DNA of 64,000 bases, taken from Trochalopteron elliotii. Taxonomy: Eukaryota > Chordata > Aves > Passeriformes > Leiothrichidae. This document shows positions 22,601 to 34,745 of this stretch, in pieces (position 1 is the first letter of the stretch; every line of letters starts with the position of its first letter). Both the position numbers and the translations under genes were made by a program. The notes under the pieces are model-generated. The model was not told the origin of the DNA. It worked only from the letters and a program-made list of their open reading frames with translations, and made no database searches. The stretch lies in contig JANPWX010000345.1 of assembly GCA_024734555.1 (NCBI GenBank), positions 162,159-226,158 of the forward strand. Reading direction: 5' to 3'.

Positions 22601-23078
22601 GGAGTAAATGAAGCAAGGCCATTACTCCCTTTTCTCTGTGCATTTCCTTGCTAAGTCCTAGCCCACACCAAATGAAGACCAGTGAGTCTGTGTACTGGAT
22701 CCCAGGGAATCTCCCCTCTTTCTCTGGCTTGTTTCTCTGCAGAGATGGATCACTGCCACCCCTCCCCTCCTCTTCCCCCCCAGGCTGAGCCTTTAAGTGG
22801 TAATGGCCTTAGCCCCAGCTGATGGATAAACTGCCTTGAGACTGATCTCTCCGGACCATTAAACCTTTCCCCAGCGACTAGCCATTAATCCCTCCGAAAG
22901 TCCTCCTAGATGAGGTGGTTGTTAGCAGCATCAATCCTTTTTAAGGCCCCAATTTGCAGCGGAAAGGAGCGGGGAAGTGCGGGAAATGGGTGCATTTGTC
23001 AGGCGGTGCCATCTGTTCCCCGGGTCACAGACAGCCCGGCCCGAGCTCAGGGCTTGCGGGCCAGGTGAGTGTCGCCCC
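19671..23078. other. Intergenic; AT-rich palindrome and A-rich tract
   Basis: No exon supported. It holds an A-rich tract interrupted by C (20225-20300), a TA/TTA-rich palindromic block (21108-21166), an A-run near 21625, and a CpG-richer patch at about 22950-23070 that contains a strong donor-like CAGGTGAGT near 23065. Confidence 0.5.
21108..21166. repeat. TA-rich palindromic microsatellite
   Basis: Alternating TATATTAATATATATATA and ATATATATTAATATATAAAT blocks can fold back on themselves, a simple AT-rich repeat. Confidence 0.7.
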
Positions 23079-23366
23079 GATTTTTCAGCCTGCAGGTGTT
23101 TTCATTCTTGGGCTGGAAAGTTCTCACGCATTGTAACAAAAAAAAAATAAAGACTGATATTTTTGTAAATACATTCCTTCCAGGGGGAAGGACAAATTGA
23201 TGGACTGCTTTTAACCAGTGGGGTCTGAGGGGTGTCAACCTCGTCCCCCCAGTCGCTGGTCAAAGTCCAAACTCTATTTAAACCCTGAATCTAAAAATAA
23301 AGTTCTTCTTTTTCTCACTCTCAACTTGACAGGAGAGTGTGGTTCTTTTCGTGTCCTCTTGTGACA
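23079..23366 (+). mobile_element. ERV 3' end, family B, copy 2: internal tail plus shortened LTR
   Basis: The internal tail (23079-23232) shares GCATTGTAACA, CATTCCTTCC, GGGGGAAGGACAAATTGATG and CCAGTGGGGT with the minus strand of 10527-10682. The LTR (23233-23366) starts TGTCAACC, keeps the CTATTTAAACCC box and the AATAAAG, and ends TTGTGACA. It is only about 134 bp against about 452 bp in copy 1, so most of U3 appears deleted. Confidence 0.68.
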
Positions 23367-25242
23367 GGTGAGGGCTGTCCCTGTGCAGCACAGAGCACCC
23401 ACCACAGGGCAGGACAGGGCTGCTCCAGGCACTTGGGGGGTTAAGGAAGGCCAGGAGGAAAAGTTGGCATTTTTTTCCTTCATTGCAGTGCCTTTGGCTG
23501 GGGGCAGAAGGATCCAGCACATGGAGTTAGAGATGAATTCCTGCTGGTATCTGCAGAGATATTTTCGGATAAACAGGTCTAGGACAGCAATCACCCACAG
23601 CATTGCTACTTATAGACCTGGGCAAGTCCCCTTGTCTTAGCTCCACGTTCTAATTCCAATGTCTGCACTATTAAAACAACCACGTCTTCAGCCACAAAAT
23701 TCCATTTGCCTTAATGTTGACTCTGAAAAGTGGAATTTCAACCACCCAGTCCAATAGCCCCTTCCAGCCTCTTCCCTCACGGTCAGCACACTAGCCCTGG
23801 TTATCTTTCCTTAGCTCTTCCAGGACTTTTTCACATCCTTAAATCTCATTACTTTGAGCCATGCTTAGGGGCTTGGGAGGAGGATGGTGGCAGTAGAGGT
23901 GCTGAACTGTCCCTGCCACTGATGGTGGCAGCATGGAAATCACATCTGTGAAACCACAGCTCAGTGTTTCTGCATTTTGACCTAAAACCTCACAGCTATT
24001 TTTTCCCCTCCCCTATGTCTGAAAAGCAGCAGCTTTTGAACTCTGGGTTTTATGCCCGTGTGAGGTTTTCAAATGAATGTTTAAGATCAGGTTTTATAGA
24101 TATGAGGTCATATAAGCTGGAACCAAGCTGCAACTGTGGATGCACACAGAGCAAACTGTTCCCCAGTCTGGTCTGTGCTCCTGCATATTGCACTGCTGGT
24201 AATGATCCACTGCAGTGGTCACAGAAGGGAAGGGAGTGAGGGATGGTGCTGGTACAAAAACTGTGGACAGCACTTTCCTTCTGGTGTCTGTTGTGTGAGG
24301 GATGGCTGCCCAGCATTCAGGCAACATCAGAGGAAACAGCTCCAAAGCTTAAACTGGTGTCTTGATTTAACCATGATGCCATTGCTCCCAAAGCATGTCC
24401 AAGAGGGGCAATGAGAGGGAAAACCCCTGGCACCAGCACAGCTTGGAAAAGGATGTCTCCATGCTTGGCCAAAGAGCTGATCAGTGATGTGCTCTTGATT
24501 AGAATTCCCATGTCTCTGTGCTCCATTTGCCAGCTGTAATTTGGAAATGACCATGTCAGTTCTGTCCTTTCAGTGTGAGATTTCTTCTACCACAGAACAA
24601 GTCTTACCATTAACAAGCAAAACTTCTCCACATCCTCATCAGAGGGCCAGATATGTTTCTTCCCTACCAGCACAGCCCATGTCCTGCATGAATGAATCAC
24701 CAGATGAACGTGAACAGGAGTTTTCAGAAGTCTTTGTGGCTTTGGCAATGGTTTGATTGGTGCTGAACACACCAAGTATAGCCAGCAACAGCTGGAGTCC
24801 ACAGGGGAAAAAAAGGAAACAACCACACACACATGCAAAAATCATCAGTCAGGCTCCTTTTAAATGATTAATGCAGTGCACAGAGAAAGGCTTTTCAGCT
24901 CTCAAATCTTCCCATGATTATATAAACCTTAACTCATTGCAGCTACCCAGGACCTGTGTTTGTTTGTGGGCATTAGCAGCTGCTGTGGTGTTATAATTAG
25001 AGCAGGGAGTGAGGAATCCCATGGGGAAACAGAGGAAACCCCAAATTGCTCAAGTCATTTAAACATTCAGGGAGATAAAACACTGCAGAGAGATTCTGGA
25101 GTGAGCAGTGCTCAAGGGAGGGAAGGGTTACAGCCACCACAAAAGTTGTTTCTGCTCTCTTGGGTCCAGACAATTAATTACAGTTTTTAATTATTTAGGA
25201 TGCTACAGTAATAATTAGTGTGATAATCACCTCAGCCACTGA
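23367..25242. other. Intergenic; nothing recognised
   Basis: Unique-looking sequence. Open frames present are short and lack family features. Confidence 0.5.
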
Positions 25243-25620
25243 ACTCGTAGAATGACAGAACTATTTGGGTTGGGAGGCACCTTAAAGATTATCCAGTCCA
25301 ACCCCTCTGACATGGGCAGGGACATTTTTCACCAGACCAGGTTGCTCCAAGCCCCACCCAACCTGGCCTTGAACACTTCCAGGGATGGGGCAGCCACAGC
25401 TTCTCTGGAAAATCTGTGCCAGAGCCTCCCCACCCTCACAGGGAAGAATTTCTTCCTAAAATCTAATCTAAACCTGCCCTCTGTCAGATTAAAGCCGTTA
25501 CCCCTCGCCCCATCGCTAAAAATCCTTATCCAAATTATCTCTCAAGATCTTTTGGATCCCCTTTTAGTGTTCCTTGATCCTTGCCTTCTCCAAGCTGACC
25601 AGCATGGTCCTACTGCCCTG
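25243..25620 (-). mobile_element. CR1 LINE 3' fragment, antisense
   Basis: The plus strand has TAGAATGACAGAACTATTTGG, TATCCAGTCCAACCCC, GACCAGGTTGCTCCAAGCCC, AACACTTCCAGGGATGGGGC, GGGAAGAATTTCTTCCTAA and ATTAAAGCCGTTACCCCTCG, in CR1 order. Confidence 0.9.
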
Positions 25621-28600
25621 TTCCCCAGCCCTGTCTTGGGCATCTGTCCAGGGAGAACTTCCATGTGACCCCAAATTCATCCCCAGAGAATGGCTTTCCC
25701 CAAATCCATTGCCCATTCCTATGCTGGTGACTCCCATGGGCTGTCCCAGGGGTGCTCACATCTGCAGCAGGATGCTGTGATTCCTCCCTCTCTTCTCCCT
25801 GGCTGTGGACATCATGTCCCAAGGGACATCTGAGAATGGAGGACATTACACCGAAGGTTTTGCTTCATGTCAGGGTTTCACAAGCCATTACCTTCCTCAG
25901 TGAGGATTGACCACACAGAGGTCACTTCCCATCCCACAGCCTCCCACCTCCATCAGGCAAATCAGGAGGACAGGGATGCCCCAACTCCCCTCCAGCCCCT
26001 CTCCTTTCCATCTCATGGAAACTGGCACCTCGTGCACAAGGATTCAACCCAACCAAAAGTTAACATGTTTTGCAATGCCCACACCCTGAAGAAAACACCA
26101 GCCAAGCTCACACTATCAAAGAAACAACACTGAAAGCCAAGAGTCAGCTCTTCCTCTCCACATCCAGCCTCCCCTTCCCCTCCCAACTGCTGCTCACAGC
26201 ATCCAGGCCCTGGTGGTGACCCAGCAGGTGACATCCCCCAGCCTCCTGGGGACTTGGGTAATGGGGAAGAGTCAGGGATTAGAGGCAAGAGAGCAGCCGC
26301 TGCAGTATAAAAGCAAACTGAATAATTAAAGAGAGGAGCTGTTCCTTGCAGAGAACAAAATGAAAGAGTTGTGTGATTTGAGCAGAAGTGACCTTTACAC
26401 TTCATTACAAGGAGGTGGCGTCCTCATAGGGTTATTAATATTTCCAGCTGAATTAGCTTGGGTTAAAAATGGCTCAAAGGAATGAAGAAGGAGAGGGAGA
26501 GTGAACAAAAATATATCATTCTGTCTTTTTCTCCTCCTCTTTGCTTTTTACTTTTTTTTTTTAATGTAATTTGTTGACTTGAAAGCAGAAGGGGCTGAGT
26601 GGCCATCAGGAATGAGGCTTCATTACAAACAGGGAGAGCTGCAGGGTGACCTGACTGAGGGATCTTCCCTCCACCCTGGCTGTGTTTCAGAAGAAGCCTG
26701 TGGTGCCTCTGTGGCTGTTTCCACACTCACATTCAGGGCACAGAGGGGGTTGTCACTCTCCAAGCTGCAGAGACATCACAGAATTGACATTCAGGTGGCC
26801 CTGAGCCAGTAGTGGAGCTCAGTGCTGCTGCTGCTGCTGGGTCCACTGGAGTCAGTAAGATCTCCTAGGGCAGACATGCTCCTGTGGTTACTGTTCATCA
26901 CCCTGTGGGCCAACTGATTCTCCCTCCCACAAAACATCAGTGTGGAAATGGACAACCCTGCTCAGCACATTTTAACTCACCCTGACACGAGGGACAGACA
27001 AACACCCTCCCTCCCAACAGAGACAAAGCCAGGGCTTTCATCAAGGCTATTTTAGCAGAGGCCAGAGCACAGAAGTCCTACAGAAAACAGAGCTGCTGCT
27101 GTCCTGTAGTTTCATCCAGAAGTTCATACACACACAGGAGAGGACCTTCACCCCAGCCTGTCCCAGCCCCACACAGCCCCACAAAACCACAACTGCCAAT
27201 AAAGTCCCAAAGCACTGGGTGAATTAAATGAGTAAAGCTAAGCTCAGCAACCTGAACCTAAATCCAAGCTGCAGTTTTGCTGCTCAGAGCCTTGAGGTGA
27301 ACACAGTTGTGCTTTTTGCTCTGATCCCTGTCTCATATTAGTCCCATCACAAAGATGCAAAAGTGTTGCTGCCTTGATAACACAGCCAGGCACCTGCTTG
27401 CCTCTCCACAAGCCCAGCCTGAACAATTTCTTTTACTGCCTCTCTCTGCCCAGCAATAACAGGCATCAGGAAAACCCACCAGAGCAAACAGAAGGGCAGA
27501 GAAACACAAAAGCAGGTGTACATCACTAAGGAGGGAGGGTGCTGTGGTGCAGCCTGCAGTCACTCCCAGGGGCTGCATTGTTATCACAGTGGTTCCCCCC
27601 ACACCTTCCCACCCTCCCAGAGGCACTTCAGGTCACCCTCCACTGCTCCACTTGTAAATTTAATGCAAAAAACCCCACAAGTCAGATAAAGACTGGAGGC
27701 TTTTGAAGTGATCATGAAATGGACACGGTGGCAGCTGCCTCTCCCCCAGTGGCTGCTGAATCACAACCCCTCACTTATTTATAGGCGTCCCCAGGGCGCT
27801 GGCAGGCGAGCCAATGACAAATGCCAGAGAACATCCACCCTCAGCCCCACAAGGTGTTGTTATCCTGGCTGCAAAGGAGATGCAGAGCGAGGAAACAACA
27901 CCCTGTCAGCTGTGCCAGACGGGTGGAGTGGAGGCAGGCAGAGCACCCGAGACACTTCACCCACCAGCCAGCGCCTCCAGCATCATCACCTGGCTGCTGC
28001 TCTCAGCAAAGGCTTCACTTTCCAAGGTGTACCTCATGCCCATTGCTAATTCCCAGGGGTTTTGATGCCATCTTCACTTTGACAAAGGGCAAAGCTCCTG
28101 TGACTACAGCAAAGAGGACTCTGGTGCACAGAGCAGGTTTATCTGGGTTCTGAAGTGAATCCAGGGATGGAGACCAGGATGCTGAAGCTCCAGAGGGAGA
28201 AGAACAAGTAGATGCTGAGAGCCAAAGTTTTCCCCTTATTGCTGGAGGCTATTGCACATGGGCCAGGCATTGAACAGTTCCAAGGGCAAGAGAGGGGAAA
28301 ATGCAGATTTAATATGGCCTTGGTGCTGGGAAAAGGCACGAATGTGAGGAGAGAGGAAGGAAAAGGCTGAATCTTCCCAAGGATGGGTCAGGGAGGGAGG
28401 AATACCTCTCAGGGAAAGCAAAGGTGAACAGTATCCCCTTGTTCTGTCCTTAAGAGCATCCCTCCCAGGTGATGCCCACCAGGGCTCTGTTCCAGAGGGA
28501 AAAAATCATTTCCTTTGCCACAGTGCCAGGGAGCTCTCTCTGGGTGTATCCACAAACTCTGCTGCTGTGCAGCTGACAAAAGTAGGAGTCAGGCAGCAGG

Positions 28601-31002
28601 ATCTCCATTATCAGAGATGATTCACAGGCCACAGAGATCACAGCTTGCCTTGTAGATGTCACTGGGACCTGGCAGTCCAGGAAAAGCATCTCACTTATAA
28701 ACTGAGACGAATTATGACTGCTGAGGTATCACTCACACAGGAGCTGCTGCCTGCTTTCTGGGATAGAATGGCTCTTTAAATGGTCCATGAGGCTGCAGGA
28801 CCCCTCCCCAGGGCTCTCTAGCTGGGACAGGGCCCCCCAGGCAGACGTGCAGAGCCCTGTCACTCACAGCCAGAGCAGGGTTTCCATAGGTTTCCTGGTG
28901 TTTAGTTGCACTGGACTGCTGGTTTTTATTTCGAGTCATCATTCACAGATTAAATCTGAAGTGGCTGTTTGGACTAGACTTGTTTTCTGTGAAAATTGTC
29001 ACATAGGCTGAAAAGGCAATGGGATTTACAGGGAACACCCAGAGATTGCTCTGGTGCAGTTCCAGGTGGCCCCAGGAAAGCCAGTGAGCTGCTCTGCTAG
29101 AGAAACTGGGATTGCTGTGGAGATTCTGGGATTAAAACCTCTGAGGTCTGATTTAGGGCTGAGCTCACAGTGAGGCCAACAGGACCACTAATAAAGTCTC
29201 TCCCTCGACTCCTCAGTTTCATGATGTTTTTAAGTACACTGTTCCAGGTCTAAGTGGAATTAGCTGATGGTATAAAATGTTTTTGAAGCATGAACTGGAG
29301 TCAGACAGACATAAAGGTCATCCACGTTTTGTTTTCTTTCTTTCAACTTTCTTTAGCCAAACCCATGACTGATCTGAAAGGACTACAGGCAGCAGCAGTC
29401 CCACACAACTGGCTGAGATCCACTGGGAAATGCAACTGGAGCAGTGGGGAGAGAAAGAGGGAAGAGTTAAGAAGAGGAGAGAAGAGATGCAGAAGATTCC
29501 TTGCTAATCTGAACAAGCAAGTCCCACTTTAACTCCACTAACACAGAAAGCAGTAACAGCAGTAGCTCATCATCTAAAGACTGTGACACGAAATTTATCT
29601 TTTTTCATTGCTTTCACAGCAATTTTGCACTGTGTTTGATAGCTGATGTGCATATCCAAATTCATGCAGCCCCACCACCCCTCTCCCTCTGCCTACTCGC
29701 GCTCACCCACGCTCTCCTGCGTGTGACTCAGGATGAAAAGGGATTTAGAAAGATGCAGGGAACGTTTACAAGCCACCCACGGTTTCACCCCCAGCCTGGA
29801 TGGCCACATGAGCACGTCCAGGCTGCATTTTGAAGCAGGCTTTTCTCCTGTCCCCTGTACAGCCAGGCACACAGCAAAGCTGCACCAGCTCTGCCTCGGT
29901 GTTTGCTGCTGGCTGGGCATTGCCAGGCTGGGTTTGCTTTAAGACATGTCAAATTTCCCAGCTCCTTGCTCAATGCCTTGTCCATGAGTGGGTCCAGGAG
30001 TGGTCACTGCAGCAGAGGCCAGACACCCCATATGGTGTCACCATAAGGAGGTCACTCGGCCACCCTGGGCAGTGTAGGAGGGTGGGAGATGTTTGCAGAG
30101 CAGCCACAGGCTGTCCTGTTCAAGAGCACCAGCAAAAAACATGATTGTGTGAAAGCCTGTGCCTTTTTCTGGGCTGCTTGGGTTCGGTGTGGAGCCTGTG
30201 AATCCTCCAGCAAAATCTCTGAAGCATGGGGGAACTGGTGCAGGTCCCAGCAGCACAAAATCAGCAGCAAAAAAACTCCCCCAGCAGCAGTTGTCAGGGA
30301 ATGACAGGGGACAAACTAACCAGGTGTGGGTGACAAACCAAAGCCAGTGTCCCCCCTTAACACAGCTGCTGAGGAGCCATTTAGGGGAGTGTGTCACCAC
30401 TAACATCATCCTGTTTCCATGGAGACCAGATTAACAGAACTGTCGAGAGAAGCTGCACTCCTAATCTCTCCCGGAGAAAGGAGCTTGCTGATACAAGAGA
30501 CTTTTAAACGTCTTTAATCCAAATTCAGGGTTTTCCTTGCCATGTTCCCTCTAATCCTTCTAGAGGTTACCAGCCCCTTCCAGCCCTGAGCCCAGCACAA
30601 CAGCATCAAGCAGTGCAGTCACTCACAGCCTCTCTCTCTTGCTAATATAAAATTTGCTATCTCTCTCTCTCCAAAAGTTTGGCTGTCTTAAAAATAACAA
30701 TTTTACCAGGCCATTATGTGCAAGGGTCCTGAAAAATGATGCACTTCATTGGTGCACTCAGCCTGTTTTCTGGAGATGGAATTAGGCCCTGAGGACAGAG
30801 ATGGAGGCACCTTTTTCCATCAACAAAAAGGTGCAGGTCCTGCTTTCTGCATTGTGTGAGACACTTTCTATTGACTTTTTTCTCCTGAGCTTTTGTCTCT
30901 CCTGTGTAGCATCCCAGATAAGATCGGGTCCCACAGGAATACTGGATAATTTGCCCTCTGGAATGGTTCACTGCTTTTGCACAGCCTGACCTGAGGATTT
31001 AG
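25621..31002. other. Intergenic; nothing recognised
   Basis: About 5.4 kb without a supported exon, RNA gene or repeat. There is a (CTG)5 run near 26826. Open frames of up to 130 codons overlap on both strands and show no protein-family features. Confidence 0.5.
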
Positions 31003-31340
31003 GGAATCACAGAATGGTTTGGGTTGGAAGGACCCTTAAAGACCAGGTCCCCTGCCATGGGCAGGGACACCTTCCACTATCCCAGGTTGCTCCAAGTCCC
31101 ATCCAGCCTGGCCTTGGACACTTCCAGGGATCCAGGAGCAGCCACAGTTTCTTTGGGAACCTGTGCCAGGGCCTACCCACCTTTACAGGGAAGAATTTCT
31201 TCCCAATATCTGATCTAAATCTACCCTGCTTCAGCTTAAGCTTATTCCTTCCCAAAAAATCCCTCTCCAGCCCTCTTTCCCTCTCCCTCCAGACCCCAAA
31301 TTTATTTCTGTTTTGGGAGGTGGAAGCACAGTTGCCCTGT
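31003..31340 (-). mobile_element. CR1 LINE 3' fragment, antisense
   Basis: It starts with GGAATCACAGAATGGTTTGG and continues with GTTGGAAGGACCCTTAAAGA, CAGGTTGCTCCAAGTCCCAT, CTTGGACACTTCCAGGGATC and GGGAAGAATTTCTTCCCAA. The 3' end is intact. Confidence 0.92.
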
Positions 31341-32504
31341 TCTCTACTTCTACCAGCCCTGCAGATTTAAGCCCAGCAGAACAAGGTCGCCTTCCCCTCC
31401 AGACCTTTTGAGCTTGGACTTTTCCTGCTGGACAATTCATATCTCCAAAATGCTCCTGGAGTTCCCACACCCTCCCTGCCCATCCAAGGCAGGCACTCAC
31501 ATTTTCAAACCACCATTTAGGGCCTTTGCCAAACAGCTTTTGTTGAATTTAATTTTTTTCCAGTGGGATTCACACTGATACCCTCCTGTACCTCTCCAAG
31601 CAGGTGGGACACTGCCCTCAGCCCTTTGTGCTCTCCGTGGAGGGCCTCACTGAACACTCCACATGTGGCTCATAAAGCTCTCCAGCTGTGCTGAGTCAGA
31701 GCCTTTTGGAACATCTCTGCCTGCTAAGCTGAGCAAGGCATCAAAGGCTTTGCCACCTTCCTGTTGCTTCCAGAAGCTAAAACAAATTTGACTGCTTGTT
31801 TTTCCTTGTCTCTGCTCCAAAAGCTCGTCAGGAGGATCGTGACACGGTTTGACAGTGCCAGAATGATGGAGAAGGAGTCAGTGTGACTGGGAAAGTACAG
31901 TTCAATCCCAATTTCCTTCCTGCTCCCCTTGCCAGAGGGGTTGGGGATGTTCTGCACATCTGGAGGCAGAACTGTGGCTTTGCACAGCCCTGCCCCAGAG
32001 GCCTGGAGCTTGTAACTCAGCTGTACAACAACATCTCACCTACATCAGCCCTCCAGCCCTTCCCTGGCATCCTGCTTGTGCTGCTGTCTTGGCACACAAT
32101 ACACATGCAAGCCTGAGGCTCCCCAGAAGCTCTAAAACAAGCACAAGATGGATCTGGAAAAGGCCAGGCTGAGGCACATCTGTGTCCTACAGCTGTGGGC
32201 AATGAAGGGTTAGTTTCTCTCCAGGCTCTGAAGGCATTTCTGCTCAGCATGTCTGATTTCAGATGAGAGCTCTGCTGTGGGATAGAGCTGGCATGTGGGA
32301 TAAGAGGGAATAAAATTATACACAGGATATTTTGGTGCAGGGTTTCCTACACCTACTTCCATTGTCATGCTCTGACTGAAGGCTCCATCTGGTTTGTTCA
32401 TGGCTGGGCACAAAGACTGGAGGGCAGCAGAAGGAGGAGCAAGGGTTAAAGCAGGGTGCTGCAAAGGCTGTGTTTATAACACCTGCAGCTACCAGAGACT
32501 GACT

Positions 32505-32815
32505 TTTTGCTGGTTTGGGGAGGAGGTTTTAATAAAAATTATCATTGTTATTACTGGCTGGATTTGGATTTTTTTATTGTTGGGTTTTTGGGGGGGATTT
32601 TTTGGGTGGTTTTTTTGGTTGGTTTGTTGGTTTGGCTTTTTGGAGTGGTTTTTTTTGTTTTGTTTTTTGTTTGTTTTGGGGGGTTTTTTGTGTGTGTTCG
32701 GGTTTTTTTGGGGTTTCTGGGAGGTTTTTGGGTTTTTTTTTTATTGGTTGCTTTGGGAGATTTTTGTTTGTTTTGGAAGATTTTTTTGTTGTTGCTGTTG
32801 GTTGGCCATCTATCA
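32505..32815 (+). repeat. G/T-rich low-complexity tract
   Basis: About 310 bp almost free of A and C on the plus strand, built of runs such as TTTTTGGGGGGGATTTTTTGGG and GGTTTGTTGGTTTGG. It opens long frames rich in Phe/Gly/Trp on the plus strand and Lys/Pro/Asn/Thr on the minus strand, none of which looks like a protein. Confidence 0.85.
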
Positions 32816-32937
32816 GCCCCTGGGCTCTGTCTTCTACCCACAGCCACTCTTGGCCAGGACTTTCATCTCCTCCATCCCACCCCTCCCACCCATCTCTCTG
32901 AACAGACAATGCCCAGAACAGAAGACAAAACTGCAGG

Positions 32938-33012
32938 ATATTATTACTGTAGTTTATTATTATTATTAATAATAATAATGATGTTGATGATGGTGATGAT
33001 GATGATGATGTT
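32938..33012 (+). repeat. (TTA/ATT)n then (GAT)n microsatellite
   Basis: TATTATTATTATTAATAATAATAATG passes into GATGATGGTGATGATGATGATGATG, a compound trinucleotide repeat. The first half can form a hairpin. Confidence 0.85.
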
Positions 33013-33179
33013 TGGAGCAAACAGGTTGTCCCATCACCACCACAGCCACGTGCAGAGGCACAGTGACCACAACCAGGGACTTTTCAGGCAGGATGCTCTG
33101 TAGGGTCTGTTGGGGCCAGCATTGCCCTGCCTCTGCCCCTGGGTTTGTCAGAGGAGCCTGGGTGGGGACTGTGGGAAAT

Positions 33180-33590
33180 ACTCAAGGTAAGAAGACTTTC
33201 AGAAAGCTGTAAAAGCAGAAACAGAAACATCAGAGAACTGAGATGCAAAGCTTGAAAGCAGGAAAAGGTACAATAGTACAGCAAGCAAGGACATGAAACA
33301 ATAGTTTGAGTCTTAGGTTTGGCTAGGATAGACCTTAAGACTGCAGAAAAATATGCTTAGCAAGATAGTAGAAGGTTTTAAGCTTAATAAAAGTATAGTG
33401 TATTTTTTAAGCTTCATAAGAGTATAGTGTATTGTTAATAGAAAGCATACAAGCAAGCATTGTTTGAAGCAGGTGTATGTGTGCTTTTAGTGACTGGCTA
33501 GAAAAATTTCTATAATTAGCAATATGCTATTGGCTGGAAAACTTTTAAAATGTCCTGTAACAAAGGAATTTTTGGCTACACACACAGGCA
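33180..33590 (+). mobile_element. LTR-like repeat fragment
   Basis: AT-rich sequence with a repeated AGCTTAATAAAAGTATAGTGTATT / AGCTTCATAAGAGTATAGTGTATT pair, then TATTGGCTGGAAAACTTTTAAAATGTCCTGTAAC. The last phrase resembles TATTGGCTAATAAGCCTTTAAAACCCCTTGTAAC at about 59222, which suggests related promoter regions (CCAAT-type box then TTTAAAA box). Ends are not defined. Confidence 0.4.
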
Positions 33591-34194
33591 GAGGGGCTGG
33601 CACTGCTTTTCCTCCCCTCAGTTTCAGCCCTGGCCAAGCGGCACAGTGTGAAAAACAAGGTTCACTTTCTAGGCAAATTTTAAGAAATAGGTTTAATAAA
33701 AAATAAGACAATTAGGAGATAGAAAAGCAAAGTGCAACCAGGCCAGGTGACTTGGCATTCAGCCAAGTGCACACCCTGCTATTTCAGAGGCCTTCTTTAA
33801 ACACCCTTTCTATTGCATCAGTCTGTTGCATATTCAAACTTTTCCACAAACTAGTTTCTATATTCCAGGAATATAGAAATGTTCAGCATGGCCCCTCCTT
33901 GGGTCTGCCTTTTTAGAGCATGATGTTTCTTGGCTGTGTCTTCATTATCACCTCCACATTGGGCCTTGGTCCCCACCTTCCACAGACAGTTGGTGTTGAT
34001 AACTGGCATGTCAGCAGCAGGGTCTCCACCGTATGTTTGCTGGATGTTATTTTAACCAAACAGGCCATTTAGTTACAAGCATGACTACATATCAGCCATC
34101 CCACTACCCTGTATAAGTTTTGCTAATAGCAGGAATAAAAACTATATCTTTATACATATAGCATTCACTTTAACATTTGCAAGAAGCCAACTTC

Positions 34195-34480
34195 ACAATG
34201 TACATTTATAACATGCTATATCAATACAATATACATTTATAACACACGATATCAATACACGCTCTATCAATACAATATACATTTATAACACTATATCAAT
34301 ACATACTCTATCAATACAATATACATTTATAACACACTATATCAATACACACTACATTAATATGCATTTATAACACACTCTATTAATAAAATATGCATTT
34401 ATAACATACTATATTAATACACACTATATTAATACAATATACATTTAATACACACTACATGAATACAACACAACTTTCTA
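34195..34480. repeat. AT-rich minisatellite (ATACATTTATAACA...CTATATCAATACA unit)
   Basis: Six to seven variants of a unit of about 30-60 bp built from ATACATTTATAACAC, ACTATATCAATACA and CTCTATCAATACAAT, with drift of ATCAATAC to ATTAATAC towards the right. Confidence 0.85.
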
Positions 34481-34509
34481 ACATAACACATATAGCATTC
34501 ATTTCAATA

Positions 34510-34567
34510 TTTACGAAAATATTTACGAAATTTTACGAAATTACGAATATTTTCAATATTTACGAAA
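34510..34567 (+). repeat. TTTACGAAA short tandem repeat
   Basis: TTTACGAAA recurs about five times (ATATTTACGAAAATATTTACG, AATTTTACGAAATTACG, ATATTTACGAAAAGCC). It includes CpGs, unlike the neighbouring AT-rich array. Confidence 0.75.
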
Positions 34568-34584
34568 AGCCAATCATATAATAC

Positions 34585-34745
34585 GTATTTATAACAGCGG
34601 CGAGCGCTGTCCGAGGTGCTGGGGCAGCTTCTGCCGCTCCGTGCGGGGACAGCGGGCGGGGACAGGCGCTGCTGAGTCGGTCCCGGCTGTCGCGATGAGG
34701 TGGCTTCATTGGGAGCTGTCACACTCCGCCACCGTGCCTTGGTTT
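34585..34745. other. Small CpG-rich patch
   Basis: A short stretch rich in CG dinucleotides (GCGGCGAGCGCTGTCCG, GCGGGGACAGCGGGCGGGG, GTCGCGATG) next to AT-rich repeats. It may be the end of the adjoining LTR or a small CpG island. No exon is supported. Confidence 0.4.

Larger units (their letters stand above)
33655..34600 (-). mobile_element. Antisense LTR with an internal AT-rich minisatellite
   Basis: On the minus strand the low-coordinate part carries a TTTAAAG box and then TTATTAAACC, like the promoter and poly(A) region of an LTR. The high-coordinate part is a tandem array (34195-34480) flanked by a direct repeat: ACATATAGCATTCACTTTAA at about 34156 and ACATATAGCATTCATTTCAA at about 34488. 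I infer a long LTR whose U3 expanded. Exact ends are unknown. Confidence 0.5.

Noticed and set aside
32394..33103. Overlapping open frames of 191 and 198 codons rich in Phe, Gly and Trp
   Set aside because: A by-product of the G/T-rich tract. All three plus-strand frames and two minus-strand frames are open together.
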